A stretch of DNA of 64,000 nucleotides, taken from an uncultured beta proteobacterium (GTDB lineage: Bacteria; Pseudomonadota; Gammaproteobacteria; Burkholderiales; Burkholderiaceae_C). The notes under the pieces are model-generated. The model ran no database searches, was not told where the DNA came from, and saw nothing but the letters and a program-made list of their open reading frames with translations. Below are positions 19,178 through 29,567 of this stretch, piece by piece. The position numbers and the translations under genes are program-made. Position 1 is the first letter of the stretch. Every line of letters starts with the position of its first letter. The DNA lies in contig CAIQOO010000185.1 of NCBI GenBank assembly GCA_903873485.1, positions 62,001-126,000 on the forward strand, read 5' to 3'.

Positions 19178-19849
19178 ATGCGCTTGCTGTTGATTGAGGA
19201 CGATGCGGTGCTGCGACTGGGCCTGAAACGCCAGCTTGAAGCCGATGCCTACCGGGTCGATTCCGCCGCCGACGGGGAAGACGGCTTGTTTCAGGCCCGT
19301 GAGTACCCTTTGGATCTGGTCATTGTTGATCTGGGCTTGCCCAAGCTCAATGGCTTGCAGGTGGTGCAGCGACTGCGCGCCGAAGGCAAAACCTTGCCGA
19401 TTCTGATCCTGACCGCGCGCGGCAGTTGGCAAGATAAGGTGCTTGGCCTGGAGTCCGGTGCCGACGACTACCTGGTCAAGCCTTTTGCCTATCCGGAACT
19501 GGCTGCCCGCATCAAGGCGCTGCTGCGGCGCTCGCTCAAAGCCACATCGGACGTGCTCAAGCTGGGCTTGCTCAGCATCGACTTTTCTGCGCAGATCGCC
19601 ACTTTGAGCGGGCGGGTTCTGGAACTCACCACTTTTGAGTATCGGGTGCTTGAATACTTGGCGCGCGAGCGCGCCCGGGTCGTGAACAAGCAAGAGTTGT
19701 CAGATTACCTGTACCCGCATGATGAAGACCGCGACAGCAATGTGCTGGAAGTGCTGATTGGGCGGCTGCGCCGAAAACTGGATCCGGATGGCACACTGGC
19801 ACCGATCGAAACATTGCGCGGGCGCGGCTACCGGCTGGTGCTGAAGTGA
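19178..19849 (+). CDS. OmpR/QseB-family response regulator
   Basis: MRLLLIEDDAVLRLGLKRQL ... VIVDLGLPKLNG ... trans_reg_C wing. Confidence 0.94.
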   Translation: MRLLLIEDDAVLRLGLKRQLEADAYRVDSAADGEDGLFQAREYPLDLVIVDLGLPKLNGLQVVQRLRAEGKTLPILILTARGSWQDKVLGLESGADDYLVKPFAYPELAARIKALLRRSLKATSDVLKLGLLSIDFSAQIATLSGRVLELTTFEYRVLEYLARERARVVNKQELSDYLYPHDEDRDSNVLEVLIGRLRRKLDPDGTLAPIETLRGRGYRLVLK

Positions 19850-21177
19850 AAAGTCCCGGGTCGATTCGGGCGCGTCTGATTGGCGGTGCGGCGGCGGTAT
19901 TGCTGGCGTTTCTGGCAGCGGCCGGCTCGGCGGTGCAGCAAGCCTACAGCGCCAGCCTGCAGGCACAACGCTTCTCGCACCTGCAAACCACGGTGTATTT
20001 GCTGATGGCCGGTGCTGAACTTGATGCACGTGGGTCTTTGATGATGCCGGTGGCACTGGCCGAGCCTCGGCTTTCTTTGCCGGCCTCGGGTTTGTACGCC
20101 AACATTGCCAACCCGGCCAAGGGTGAAGCCTGGCAGTCGGCCTCTGCCCTGGGGCTGCATTTGCCGTTTGACCGCAGGCCAGCCGCAGGTCAGTGGCAAT
20201 TGGACACCATCACCGAGCCGGGCCGGGCTTTTTTGGCCGCCAGTTACGGCGTGACATGGGCGGTCAACGATGCGGCAACACCACTGGTTTTCTCGGTGCT
20301 GGAAGACAGAAACGCTTTCGACCATGAACTGCTGGCGTTTGAGCGCACGCTGTGGAGCTGGCTTGGCACCGCCGGGCTGCTGCTGCTGCTGGCGCAGACC
20401 TTGCTGCTGCGTTGGGGGCTGACACCACTGGCGCGAATGGCGCAGGAAATCGGGCAGATTGAACAAGGCAAGCAAACCCGGGTAGAGGGCCGTTACCCCA
20501 GCGAGCTGGCCGGGTTGACCGACAACCTCAATCTGCTGATGGCGCAGGAGCGGACACGGCAATTGCGCTACAAAAATGCCCTCGATGACCTGGCCCACAG
20601 TCTGAAAACACCGCTGGCCGTGTTGCGAGCCAGCCTCAGCGAACCGGCGCAATTGCCAGCAATGGTGGCGCAGCAAGTAGCCCGCATGGACGACATTGTG
20701 GTGCACCAGCTTGGCCGGGCCGGTGCCAGTGGCGCCACGCGCTTTGCGCCGCCAGTGGCGCTGGCGCCGATGCTGACCCGGATTCGGGATACGCTGGCCA
20801 AAGTTTATGCTGACAAAAACCTGCAGCTTGCCGTCGATTGCCCGGCAGAACTGACCTGGCGCATCGACCAGGGAGATGCCTTCGAGATGCTGGGCAACCT
20901 GTTCGACAACGCAGCCAAGTGGGCCAGGCACCAGGCGTCGGTGCGGATTTTCATGGCCGCTGGCTGCCTGTGCATTTGCGTCAGGGATGATGGCCCCGGA
21001 TTTGCCGATGCACCGGCCATGCCGCAGCGCCGGGTTCGGCTCGATGAGCAGGTGCCCGGTCATGGCATTGGTCTGGCAGTGGTGCGTGAACTGGTTGCCA
21101 GCCACCAGGGCGAGCTGAAAATTTCCCGTGCCGATCTCGGTGGTGCCCAGCTTGACATCGTGTTGCCGGCGAGTTGA
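19846..21177 (+). CDS. sensor histidine kinase (PhoQ/QseC-like)
   Basis: H-box DDLAHSLKTPLAVLRA; N/G boxes NLFDNAAKWA, DDGPGF, GHGIGLAVVREL; 4-nt overlap with the regulator. Confidence 0.92.
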   Translation: MKSPGSIRARLIGGAAAVLLAFLAAAGSAVQQAYSASLQAQRFSHLQTTVYLLMAGAELDARGSLMMPVALAEPRLSLPASGLYANIANPAKGEAWQSASALGLHLPFDRRPAAGQWQLDTITEPGRAFLAASYGVTWAVNDAATPLVFSVLEDRNAFDHELLAFERTLWSWLGTAGLLLLLAQTLLLRWGLTPLARMAQEIGQIEQGKQTRVEGRYPSELAGLTDNLNLLMAQERTRQLRYKNALDDLAHSLKTPLAVLRASLSEPAQLPAMVAQQVARMDDIVVHQLGRAGASGATRFAPPVALAPMLTRIRDTLAKVYADKNLQLAVDCPAELTWRIDQGDAFEMLGNLFDNAAKWARHQASVRIFMAAGCLCICVRDDGPGFADAPAMPQRRVRLDEQVPGHGIGLAVVRELVASHQGELKISRADLGGAQLDIVLPAS

Positions 21178-21208
21178 TCAGCCTGCGATGGCCTGCAGCG
21201 ACCCAGCG

Positions 21209-22459
21209 TTACCGTGCCGCAAGTCTTGCTGCCGCCCGCAACTTGTCCTTTTTGCTCGGGCGCTGGCCTTTGATGCCGCCATTGCCGGGTGCCTCGGGTG
21301 CGGTGGATGCAGGGATGGCTGCCTGGGTGACCGCAAAGCCGTCAATGCGCTCCTGGGTCAGTTTGATCTGCTGGCGCTTTTCGATCAGCCTGAAATGGGC
21401 TTGCGTGGCGACGCTGACGAAGCTGATCGCCAAACCTGGGCTGCCAGCGCGCCCGGTGCGGCCAATCCGGTGGGTGTAGTCCTGCGGCGAGCGCGGCAGG
21501 TCAAAGTTCACCACTACCGGCAACTCGGCGATGTCGAGTCCGCGCGCCGCCACATCGGTAGCCACCACCACACCCAGACGCGAAGCCTTGAAGTCGGTCA
21601 ACACCTGGGTGCGCTTGCCCTGGCTGAGCGCGCCATGAAAAGGCTCGGCCGTCAGCCCGGCCTTGCGCAGCTTGTCGGCGACGATTTCGGCCGCATATTT
21701 GGTGGCAACAAACACCAGCACCCTGGGCCAGCCATGCAAAGCGATCAGGTGGCGCAACAATTGGGTGCGCCGGCCGGCATCGACCGCAATGGCACGCTGC
21801 ACGATGTCGGCGGGCTGCCGGGTTGGCGCCTGAATCTCGACCCGCATAGGGTTGCAGAGCAGCGTGTCTGCCAGCGCTTGCACAGCGGGGCCAAATGTGG
21901 CCGAAAAAAACAGGTTTTGGCGCCGCTTTGGCAGCAGGCCCAGCACCTGATCGAGTTCGTCGGCAAACCCCAGGTCGAGCATGCGGTCGGCTTCGTCGAG
22001 CACCAGCAGCGTCGCGTTGCCCAATGACAGCGCGTTGTGCGCCACCAGGTCCAGCAGACGCCCGGGCGTGGCCACCACCACATCGGTGCCGCCGCGCAGT
22101 TGCATCATTTGCGGGTTGACCGACACACCGCCAAACAGCACCGACAGCTTGACCTGCTGCGGCAGGTGCCGGGCCAATCTGCCGATCACTTCGCCGACCT
22201 GCATGGCCAGCTCGCGCGTCGGCACCAGCACCAGTGCCTGCACACCGCGCAGCCGGCCATCGGGTGGCTGCAGATGTTGCAACAGGGGCAGCGCAAACGC
22301 CAGCGTCTTGCCGGACCCGGTGTGCGCCGATCCGAGCAGGTCGCGGCCTTGCAGCGCCGGCGAAATGGCCTGGCACTGGATGGGGGTGGGGCTGCAGTAA
22401 CCCAGCGCAGCAATCCCAGCAAGCAGGGCAGGGGACAAGCCCAGAGTGGAAAAAGTCAT
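21209..22459 (-). CDS. DEAD-box RNA helicase (RhlE-like)
   Basis: AHTGSGKT, VPTRELA, LDEADRML, SATF, HRIGRTGRAG. Confidence 0.93.
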   Translation of the reverse strand: MTFSTLGLSPALLAGIAALGYCSPTPIQCQAISPALQGRDLLGSAHTGSGKTLAFALPLLQHLQPPDGRLRGVQALVLVPTRELAMQVGEVIGRLARHLPQQVKLSVLFGGVSVNPQMMQLRGGTDVVVATPGRLLDLVAHNALSLGNATLLVLDEADRMLDLGFADELDQVLGLLPKRRQNLFFSATFGPAVQALADTLLCNPMRVEIQAPTRQPADIVQRAIAVDAGRRTQLLRHLIALHGWPRVLVFVATKYAAEIVADKLRKAGLTAEPFHGALSQGKRTQVLTDFKASRLGVVVATDVAARGLDIAELPVVVNFDLPRSPQDYTHRIGRTGRAGSPGLAISFVSVATQAHFRLIEKRQQIKLTQERIDGFAVTQAAIPASTAPEAPGNGGIKGQRPSKKDKLRAAARLAAR

Positions 22460-22470
22460 GGTTTGGTCAG

Positions 22471-22920
22471 CTACCGCTGCACCTCATCGACCAGCGTCTT
22501 GAACTCGTCAATGTCCTCAAAACTGCGATAAACACTGGCAAAACGCACATAAGCCACCTTGTCGAGCTTTTTCAGTTCGGCCATGACCATTTCGCCAATG
22601 CGGGTTGAAGGCACCTCGCGCAGGCCCAGGTTAAGCAGTTTTTCTTCGATCCGCTCGACCACGCTGTCCATCAGTTCGGTGCTGACCGAACGTTTGCGCA
22701 GGGCCAGCTTCATGGAACCCAGCAGCTTGTTGCGGTCGTATTCAACCCGGCGGCTGTCTTTTTTGGCAACCGCCGGAAAAGTCACCTCGGGCCGCTCATA
22801 GGTGGTGAATCGCTTGTCGCACGACGCACAACGGCGTCTGCGGCGAATCACGCCCCCGTCTTCAGACACCCGGGTTTCCACTACCTGGGTGTCGGGGTGA
22901 CTGCAAAAAGGGCACTTCAT
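22471..22920 (-). CDS. nrdR: transcriptional repressor NrdR
   Basis: [43 protein letters not shown]. Confidence 0.97.
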   Translation of the reverse strand: MKCPFCSHPDTQVVETRVSEDGGVIRRRRRCASCDKRFTTYERPEVTFPAVAKKDSRRVEYDRNKLLGSMKLALRKRSVSTELMDSVVERIEEKLLNLGLREVPSTRIGEMVMAELKKLDKVAYVRFASVYRSFEDIDEFKTLVDEVQR

Positions 22921-22978
22921 CGCGGGTCAGTCAGGCAAGGCACGAGCTGATTTTGCATCACGGCAGCCAAAGCCGGCA

Positions 22979-24223
22979 TCAGCCATAGACCGGAAAGCGG
23001 GCGGTGAGCGCATTGACTTTGGCCCGCACCGCATCGATATGGGCAGCATCACGCGGATGGTCCAGCACATCGGCGATCAGGTGGGCGGTGATGCGGGCCT
23101 CTTCATCCCTGAAACCGCGGGTCGTCATGGCCGGGGTGCCAATGCGCACGCCACTGGTGACCATCGGTTTTTCGGGGTCATTAGGAATGGCATTTTTGTT
23201 GATGGTCATGTGGGCGCTGCCCAGCACCGCCTCGGCCTCTTTGCCGGTGATGCCCTTGGCGCGCAAATCAACCAGCATCAGATGGCTTTCGGTGCGGCCA
23301 CTGACAATGCGCAGACCACGCGCCGTGAGGGTTTCGGCCACGATGCGGGCGTTGGTCCGCACTTGTTGCTGATAGAGCTTGAATTCAGGCTGCAAGGCCT
23401 CCTTGAAAGCCACTGCCTTGGCGGCTATCACATGCATCAGCGGCCCACCTTGCAGGCCGGGGAAGATGGCGCTGTTGATGGCCTTTTCGTGTTGCGACTT
23501 CATCAAGATGATGCCGCCGCGCGGCCCGCGCAGGCTTTTGTGGGTGGTGCTGGTCACCACATCGGCATGTGGCACCGGGTTCGGATAGACGCCGGCGGCA
23601 ATCAGGCCAGCGTAATGCGCCATATCGACCATGAAAATCGCCCCCACGTCTTTGGCGACTTGGGCAAAACGCTCGAAATCAATCGCAAGAGAGTAAGCGC
23701 TGGCACCGGCGATGATTAGTTTTGGCTTGGATTCATGGGCTTTGCGCTCCATCGCGTCGTAATCGATGGCTTCATTCGCATCCAGGCCGTAGCTCACCAC
23801 GTTGAACCACTTGCCGCTCATGTTGAGCGCCATGCCGTGGGTCAGGTGACCACCTTCGGCCAGGCTCATGCCCATGAGGGTGTCGCCGGGTTTCAAAAAG
23901 GCCAGAAACACCGCTTCGTTGGCCGATGCACCGCAGTGCGGCTGCACGTTGGCGGCATCGGCACCAAAGAGCTGTTTAACCCGGTTGATGGCAAGTTGCT
24001 CGGCCATGTCAACAAACTCGCAGCCGCCGTAATATCGCTTGCCGGGATAGCCTTCAGCGTATTTGTTGGTCAGTTGTGTGCCTTGCGCCGCCATGACGGC
24101 GGGGGACGCGTAGTTTTCGCTGGCGATCAGCTCGATGTGCTGTTCCTGGCGGGCATTTTCGGATTGAATGGCGGCAAACAACTCGGGGTCGGTTTGCTCG
24201 ATGAGCATATTTCGGTTGAACAT
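22979..24223 (-). CDS. glyA: serine hydroxymethyltransferase
   Basis: [60 protein letters not shown]. Confidence 0.97.
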   Translation of the reverse strand: MFNRNMLIEQTDPELFAAIQSENARQEQHIELIASENYASPAVMAAQGTQLTNKYAEGYPGKRYYGGCEFVDMAEQLAINRVKQLFGADAANVQPHCGASANEAVFLAFLKPGDTLMGMSLAEGGHLTHGMALNMSGKWFNVVSYGLDANEAIDYDAMERKAHESKPKLIIAGASAYSLAIDFERFAQVAKDVGAIFMVDMAHYAGLIAAGVYPNPVPHADVVTSTTHKSLRGPRGGIILMKSQHEKAINSAIFPGLQGGPLMHVIAAKAVAFKEALQPEFKLYQQQVRTNARIVAETLTARGLRIVSGRTESHLMLVDLRAKGITGKEAEAVLGSAHMTINKNAIPNDPEKPMVTSGVRIGTPAMTTRGFRDEEARITAHLIADVLDHPRDAAHIDAVRAKVNALTARFPVYG

Positions 24224-24418
24224 GGCAGTCCTTAGAGACAATGAGCCTGTGATGCACGGTTGGCATGAAAACAGGGCTGCCCAGGCGAACGGCTAAACGC
24301 AAAACCTGAAACAAGCTCTGCGGCACACTTCCCAGTGGTGGTTCCACTTTGGTGCCCAGGCTCCAAAGGGCCGGGCACCTATCGCCAGTTGCGTGCCGCC
24401 GGATTTTAGCTGACGGTT

Positions 24419-25336
24419 TTAGCGCAAGGCCGCCAGGGTGGCAGCATGGTCTGGCGTGGTCTTGGGCATCTCTTCAGTGGCCTTGGGTGTCTCGGCGCTG
24501 TCGATGCTGTCGGTGTTGCTGATGCCGTCGGTGCTTTCGGAGATGCCGGCACCGTTGGTGATGGCGCTGCTGCTGGCAGTTCGCGCGGTGATGGCCACCA
24601 CCGGCGAGCCAAACGGCACGCTGCGTCCGGCCGCCACCTGCTGCAGTTTGGCATGTTCCAGCAGCACTTTTGCGGTGTAGCCGCCATCTTCTTCGATATT
24701 GGCCGCGCCCACATAACTTTTCAGGCCACCCTCCACCGAGCCGGCCACGCGAATACAGTCTTGCAACACCTTGACGCCAACCCGCAGATTGGCCAGCGGG
24801 TCAAACGCGGCAAATTTGCCGCCAAAGCTCTGGTACTTGTCGTGGTGCACCCGGGTCATCACCTGCATCAGGCCCTGGGCACCCACCGGGCTTTGGGCAA
24901 ACGGATTGAAGCCCGACTCAATCGCCATCACCGCCAGAATCAGGGTTGGATCAAGCTTGGCCCGACTGCCAATATCGTAGGCTTCTGCGACTAGGGCACT
25001 GACAGGTTCCGGGGCGACCCGGTATTTCTTGCTGAGCCAGAAGGCCACGGCGGCTTGCTGCTTGGGCAGGTCTTGCGGGTCTGCAGCGGTGGCCCTGTCG
25101 CTGGCGATCAAGTCGCTGACCAGACCGGTCACTTCAAACTGACGTTCTTGCAGCCAGCCAAACAGCTTGATTTCGCCGATCTGGCGCAACTCGGGACGCG
25201 CCACCATAGCGATGGCGGTACACAGGACAGCAATGCCGACCAGGGCAAAACTGTTGTGGGTGATTTCAAAAAAGCCCTGGGTGACGGCGGTGGTCAAGCG
25301 CCGCAGGTTAGTGATTAAATTTTTCGATGCTGACAT
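24419..25336 (-). CDS. lytic transglycosylase (SLT domain)
   Basis: LDPTLILAVMAIESGFNPFAQSPVGAQGLMQVM. Confidence 0.88.
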   Translation of the reverse strand: MSASKNLITNLRRLTTAVTQGFFEITHNSFALVGIAVLCTAIAMVARPELRQIGEIKLFGWLQERQFEVTGLVSDLIASDRATAADPQDLPKQQAAVAFWLSKKYRVAPEPVSALVAEAYDIGSRAKLDPTLILAVMAIESGFNPFAQSPVGAQGLMQVMTRVHHDKYQSFGGKFAAFDPLANLRVGVKVLQDCIRVAGSVEGGLKSYVGAANIEEDGGYTAKVLLEHAKLQQVAAGRSVPFGSPVVAITARTASSSAITNGAGISESTDGISNTDSIDSAETPKATEEMPKTTPDHAATLAALR

Positions 25337-25497
25337 AGCTTCTCCTTCTTGCGCGGGGTGTGGGGGCACTGTGTTTTTTTAGTGAACACAGCGTGCCAGA
25401 GGCCTCACTTGGGTTGTTACGCTATCAATATCCTGCGGTTTCCTTTCTGGGTTGCAGCGATTTGATGTTGCCGAAAATCGGCAGCGGGTTGGGGTAA

Positions 25498-25521
25498 AAC
25501 CTGACGGATTCAGGTTTTTTT
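25498..25521 (+). terminator. rho-independent terminator-like hairpin
   Basis: AACCTGA-cggat-TCAGGTT followed by a T-run, in intergenic space. Confidence 0.5.
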
Positions 25522-25860
25522 GGATTCTAGGGTGAGCTTTTATGTCAGGTCAACCATATCAAATCAATTCCTTATTTCAAAAAAAGTGATTCTCTCAGTG
25601 AATTACAAGCCAGTTTGTGTGCTGGAAAAATCAAAATATGCCACCATGAATTCAGCGTTTCGTTCTTTTTTGACCACATTTGACCTGAAGCTGGCAGCGC
25701 AACTGCGCCACGGCAACACTGAGCCGGTCGCCGATCGGTTCCATGGTGCCGAGCCTGGTGCGATAAATGTTTTTTCAAGGCACACACAAAAGACGGCGAA
25801 AATACGCGCTTGTCCCCGCTGCCGAGTAGCGGATTTTTTTATCTCGTTTGCGCGATGTCG

Positions 25861-28617
25861 ATGTTTTCCTTTTCTACCAACAACAAAGCAGCTCCAACCC
25901 CTGACGCCCCTGCAGCGCCAGCCAAAACCCAGGACGCGCATCCGCTTGACGCCCTGACACATGGCGCGTTTTCGGCCCAGACCTCGAGCGAACGCATGGC
26001 CTGCATTCGCGACTGGCTGGCCGGCAGTCCGACACCTGAGCAAATGCAGCAAGTGTTCAAGGAACTCAGCAGCAAAGACAAGGGTGCGGCCAAACTGCTG
26101 CGCGAAAAGCTCGACGACATCAAGCGCAGCAAAGCGCAGGCCAGCATTGCCCAAGACTGGGCCGACAAGGCGCAGGCGCTGCTGGCGCTGCCCAAGTTGA
26201 ATCTGGCGGATGCGCTGGCCTGGCAGCGTGATGCCGCCAAGGCCGGTGCCCCTTTGAGCAAAGAGCCGCTGGCCGAACTCAAGGTTCGGCTGGTCGAGCG
26301 GGTGCGCGCCATTGAAGACCTGCAGCATCGGGTGCAGGTGCAGCGTGAAGCGGCCGTGCTGGTGGCGCAACGCATCGAGGTGCTGTCCACCAAACCCTGG
26401 CGCGATGCCCAGGCCGCCCAGGAAGCTCTGAGCGCCGATGTGGCAAGCTGGCAAGCCGAGGCTGCCGCGCTCACCGGTGATGCCAACTGGCCCAGCGTGG
26501 ATGCCAAATTTCCGCCGCAATTGCTGGCATCGCAGGCGCAACTGGGGCTGGTCTGGGATGCCTTTCAGGATGCCTTGCGGCTGGCCTTGCAGGCCAGCGA
26601 AGATGCCAGCGCCGTTCTGCCCAACGTGCTGGTATGGGCGGACGAACTGCGCGCCGCACGCGGTTTGCCGCTGGAGAGCACGCCGAAACCGGTCAAACCC
26701 AAGATTGATCCTGAAATCAAGGCCCGCGCCACCCAGGCAGTGCGTGATGTGCTGACCAAGCTGGAGCAGGAGGTGGCCCAGGGCCATGGCAAAGCCAGCG
26801 CCGGTGCCGCCAGTGCGCTGCGCAACGCGCTCAAGGAATATGGCCGCCTGATTGACGACAAGCTGGAAAACCAGGCGCACAGCGCGCTGGCGGCGGCCGG
26901 CGAACTCGAAGGCTGGCAACGCTGGCGTGCCGATCAGTTGCGTGATGAGCTGGTGGTCAAGGCCGAAGGCCTGCTGAACCGCCCCGACGGCCAGGCGATT
27001 GGCGGGCGCAAGATGCAAGAGACCTTGCGCGCCCTGCGCGAGCAATGGAAGACAACCGACCAGGGCGGTGTGCCCAACCACGGCCTATGGAAGCGTTTTG
27101 ACGATGCCTGCAACGAGGCCCACAAGGTGGTGGAAAGCTGGCTGGAAAAACTCAAGGCCGACGCTGCCGAGCACCGGGCACAGCGGCTGGCGTTGATCGA
27201 TGAAGTCAAGGCCTGGGCCGCCGACAACCGGGTTGCCCGCGACGATGACTGGAAAGGTTTTCACCGCCTGCTGCTGCAGTTTGGTGATCTCTGGCGCGAG
27301 TCCGGTCAGGTCGGCGAAAAGCTGTATGCAGAGCTGCAGCCGTTGTGGAAAGCCGCGATTGACGAGGCGGCGGCACCGCTTGAAGCCTTGCAAAAGCAAA
27401 GCCTGGCGGCGCGCCACGCGATGATCGATGAAGCCCGGGCACTCGGTGCCGAGCCGGTGCTGCGCATTGACGCAGTCAAGGCTTTGCAGCAGCGCTGGCA
27501 GGCCGAAGCCCACCGGGTGCCGGTGGAGCGTCGCCACGAGCAAAAGCTGTGGGATGCGTTTCGCAAGCCGATTGACGAGGCCTTCAACCGCAAGACCGCA
27601 GAGCGCGAAAAAGCGGAAAGCGCGCTCGGCGAGCGCGACCGCATCGTGCTCGATGCATCCAAAGCCCTGCAGGTGGCCAACGCATCGGGCGATGGCCAGG
27701 CCATTCGGCTCGCCATGGCGGCACTCGATGCCGCCTTGCGTGGCCAGGCACAAGCCTTGGCAGCAGTTGCCGCCACCGTAGAAGAATCTGATCAAAAAGA
27801 GGCTCCAGCCCTTGTCCCGCCTGCGCTGGCAGCTACAGATAATGAAGTGACTGAGGCGGCAGCGCAGGCGAATGCCGAGCCTGCCGCCGAGCCGGCTGCA
27901 CCGGTGGTGGTACGCAAGCCGGTGGTCGCCATGCGCGGTGATGATCGCCCCGGCATGAAAAAAGAAGCGCCGGCCATGCCTGGGCGCGGTGGCAAGTTTG
28001 GCGACCGCAAGGATGGTCCGCGAACCGGTGGACGCGATGCGGGTGGAAGAGATGCTAGTGGACGTGACGCCGGCGGGCGTGGTTCAAGTCGTCCTGATGA
28101 ACGTGGTGGTCGGCCAGATCGCCCGGAGCGTGCCTCGCCGGGTGATCGCTTTGAGGCCCCGCGACTGGGTGATGCGGCATTTCGGGCACAGCGCGATGCG
28201 CTGGAGCAGGCCCAGTTTGCCTTGCGCAAGCTGTCCGAGCAGGCGCATGGCGAAGCCTTGACCCATCTGCTGCGCGCCTGGGAACTGCGCGATGGTGCGC
28301 AAGTGCCCAGTCTGCAAGACCTGGGCAACCGGGTCACCCCGGTGATGCGCAACGCCTGGATCAAGGCGCTGGGTCAGGCACCGACTGACACTGCCGGCAC
28401 CGCGTTGCTGCGGCTCGAAATGGCGGCTGAGCTGCCGACGCCAGCCGATCACCTGAGCGACCGGCGCCTGCTGCAATTGCAGTTGCTGACCCGCCGCAAC
28501 GACCCGCCACCGGCGCAGACCTGGGGTCAGGATGCCGCCAGCGTGCTCGCCAGCGCCTTTGATGCGACCCTGACACGTCGTCTGCAAAATGTGCTGAAAG
28601 TGTTGTTAAAACCCTGA
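25861..28617 (+). CDS. DUF349 domain-containing protein
   Basis: Repeated DUF349-like helical units plus a GGRDA/GGR-rich linker. Confidence 0.8.
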   Translation: MFSFSTNNKAAPTPDAPAAPAKTQDAHPLDALTHGAFSAQTSSERMACIRDWLAGSPTPEQMQQVFKELSSKDKGAAKLLREKLDDIKRSKAQASIAQDWADKAQALLALPKLNLADALAWQRDAAKAGAPLSKEPLAELKVRLVERVRAIEDLQHRVQVQREAAVLVAQRIEVLSTKPWRDAQAAQEALSADVASWQAEAAALTGDANWPSVDAKFPPQLLASQAQLGLVWDAFQDALRLALQASEDASAVLPNVLVWADELRAARGLPLESTPKPVKPKIDPEIKARATQAVRDVLTKLEQEVAQGHGKASAGAASALRNALKEYGRLIDDKLENQAHSALAAAGELEGWQRWRADQLRDELVVKAEGLLNRPDGQAIGGRKMQETLRALREQWKTTDQGGVPNHGLWKRFDDACNEAHKVVESWLEKLKADAAEHRAQRLALIDEVKAWAADNRVARDDDWKGFHRLLLQFGDLWRESGQVGEKLYAELQPLWKAAIDEAAAPLEALQKQSLAARHAMIDEARALGAEPVLRIDAVKALQQRWQAEAHRVPVERRHEQKLWDAFRKPIDEAFNRKTAEREKAESALGERDRIVLDASKALQVANASGDGQAIRLAMAALDAALRGQAQALAAVAATVEESDQKEAPALVPPALAATDNEVTEAAAQANAEPAAEPAAPVVVRKPVVAMRGDDRPGMKKEAPAMPGRGGKFGDRKDGPRTGGRDAGGRDASGRDAGGRGSSRPDERGGRPDRPERASPGDRFEAPRLGDAAFRAQRDALEQAQFALRKLSEQAHGEALTHLLRAWELRDGAQVPSLQDLGNRVTPVMRNAWIKALGQAPTDTAGTALLRLEMAAELPTPADHLSDRRLLQLQLLTRRNDPPPAQTWGQDAASVLASAFDATLTRRLQNVLKVLLKP
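27788..27845 (-). repeat. family P, copy C, inside DUF349 CDS
   Basis: TGATCAAAAAGAGGCTCCAGCCCTTGTCCCGCCTGCGCTGGCAGCTACAGATAATG. Confidence 0.8.
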
Positions 28618-28789
28618 AATCCAGATTTTGAAGCGAAGATTTTGCTCAAGAATCTTCCATTGCCCAGAGCGGTTCCCGGAAGGTCGTCATTGATGATGAC
28701 CTCGCTTCAATCCCCCACCGGAACACCACCAGCACCGCTATAGCGAAAACTGGCCCATGCAGTTGCCTTGAAGTCAGTTGGCATTGATT

Positions 28790-28862
28790 CGCTTTTTATA
28801 TAAGAAATAAGCCTCTAGCCCACGTCCTGTATGCGCAAGCAGCTATTTTAATAATAGCAATA
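28790..28862 (-). repeat. family P, copy K, intergenic
   Basis: CTTTTTATATAAGAAATAAGCCTCTAGCCCACGTCCTGTATGCGCAAGCAGCTATTTTAATAATAGCA. Confidence 0.85.
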
Positions 28863-28892
28863 TAGCCGCATGGAAAATCCTTGAAAGCGCAA

Positions 28893-29231
28893 TCAGGCAG
28901 GAAGAATTTCTACAGAAGCCAGATCGCTGCCTATGAGCAATTCAGTGATGGCATCCCGGTTTTCAATCAACACCTTCAACGTGGCGGCCCGCGACTGGTT
29001 CAGTGTCTTGAGGCGAATCACCTTCGGTGGCTGCCCCCAGGCCAGCGACAACTCCTGAAAATCTGCGTCACGCGTGACGATCACATAGCCATCATCTTTG
29101 GCCTTTTGCCATACGTCTTTGTCTGACGCAGATGCCATGCCAAGTAAAACCACTTGGTTGCTGCCCGGATAGTCATGTTGTAGAAATGGCACCAGTCGCC
29201 GCGACAGATTTTCATCAAGCAACAATTTCAT
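28893..29231 (-). CDS. DUF5615 family PIN-like toxin
   Basis: MKLLLDENLSRRLVPFLQHDYPGSNQVVLLGM...DADFQELSLAWGQPPKVIRLK. Confidence 0.88.
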   Translation of the reverse strand: MKLLLDENLSRRLVPFLQHDYPGSNQVVLLGMASASDKDVWQKAKDDGYVIVTRDADFQELSLAWGQPPKVIRLKTLNQSRAATLKVLIENRDAITELLIGSDLASVEILPA

Positions 29232-29446
29232 TCCACTCTCAGGGAGAAAACCTGATGCTCCCGGTCTGCTGCATAGGCCAGCACAGACCGAATATCTTCC
29301 AGCGTCAATTCAGGAAAATCATCCAGGATTTCTTCCTGCGTCATCCCGCAGGACAGCATGGACAGAACGTCATAAACCGTGATGCGCAGCCCGCGAATGC
29401 AGGGTCTGCCGCCCCGCTTGCCTGGCTCCAGTGTGATTCTGTTCAT
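29228..29446 (-). CDS. DUF433 family antitoxin
   Basis: MNRITLEPGKRGGRPCIRGLRITVYDVLSMLSCGMTQEEILDDFPELTLEDIRSVLAYAADRE; 4-nt overlap with the toxin. Confidence 0.9.
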   Translation of the reverse strand: MNRITLEPGKRGGRPCIRGLRITVYDVLSMLSCGMTQEEILDDFPELTLEDIRSVLAYAADREHQVFSLRVE

Positions 29447-29567
29447 CTTGAAACTCCAAATTGATTCGCCTTGAAAACTGATTTTCCTGCATCGACCCAA
29501 CAAACTCGTCAGCGATGCATTCGATTTCATAGTGGCCATGCCACCCCACAACACTTATTTCCCGCCT

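Noticed and set aside
25603-27081. 492-aa minus-strand ORF
   Set aside because: Antisense to the DUF349 gene; low-complexity shadow ORF
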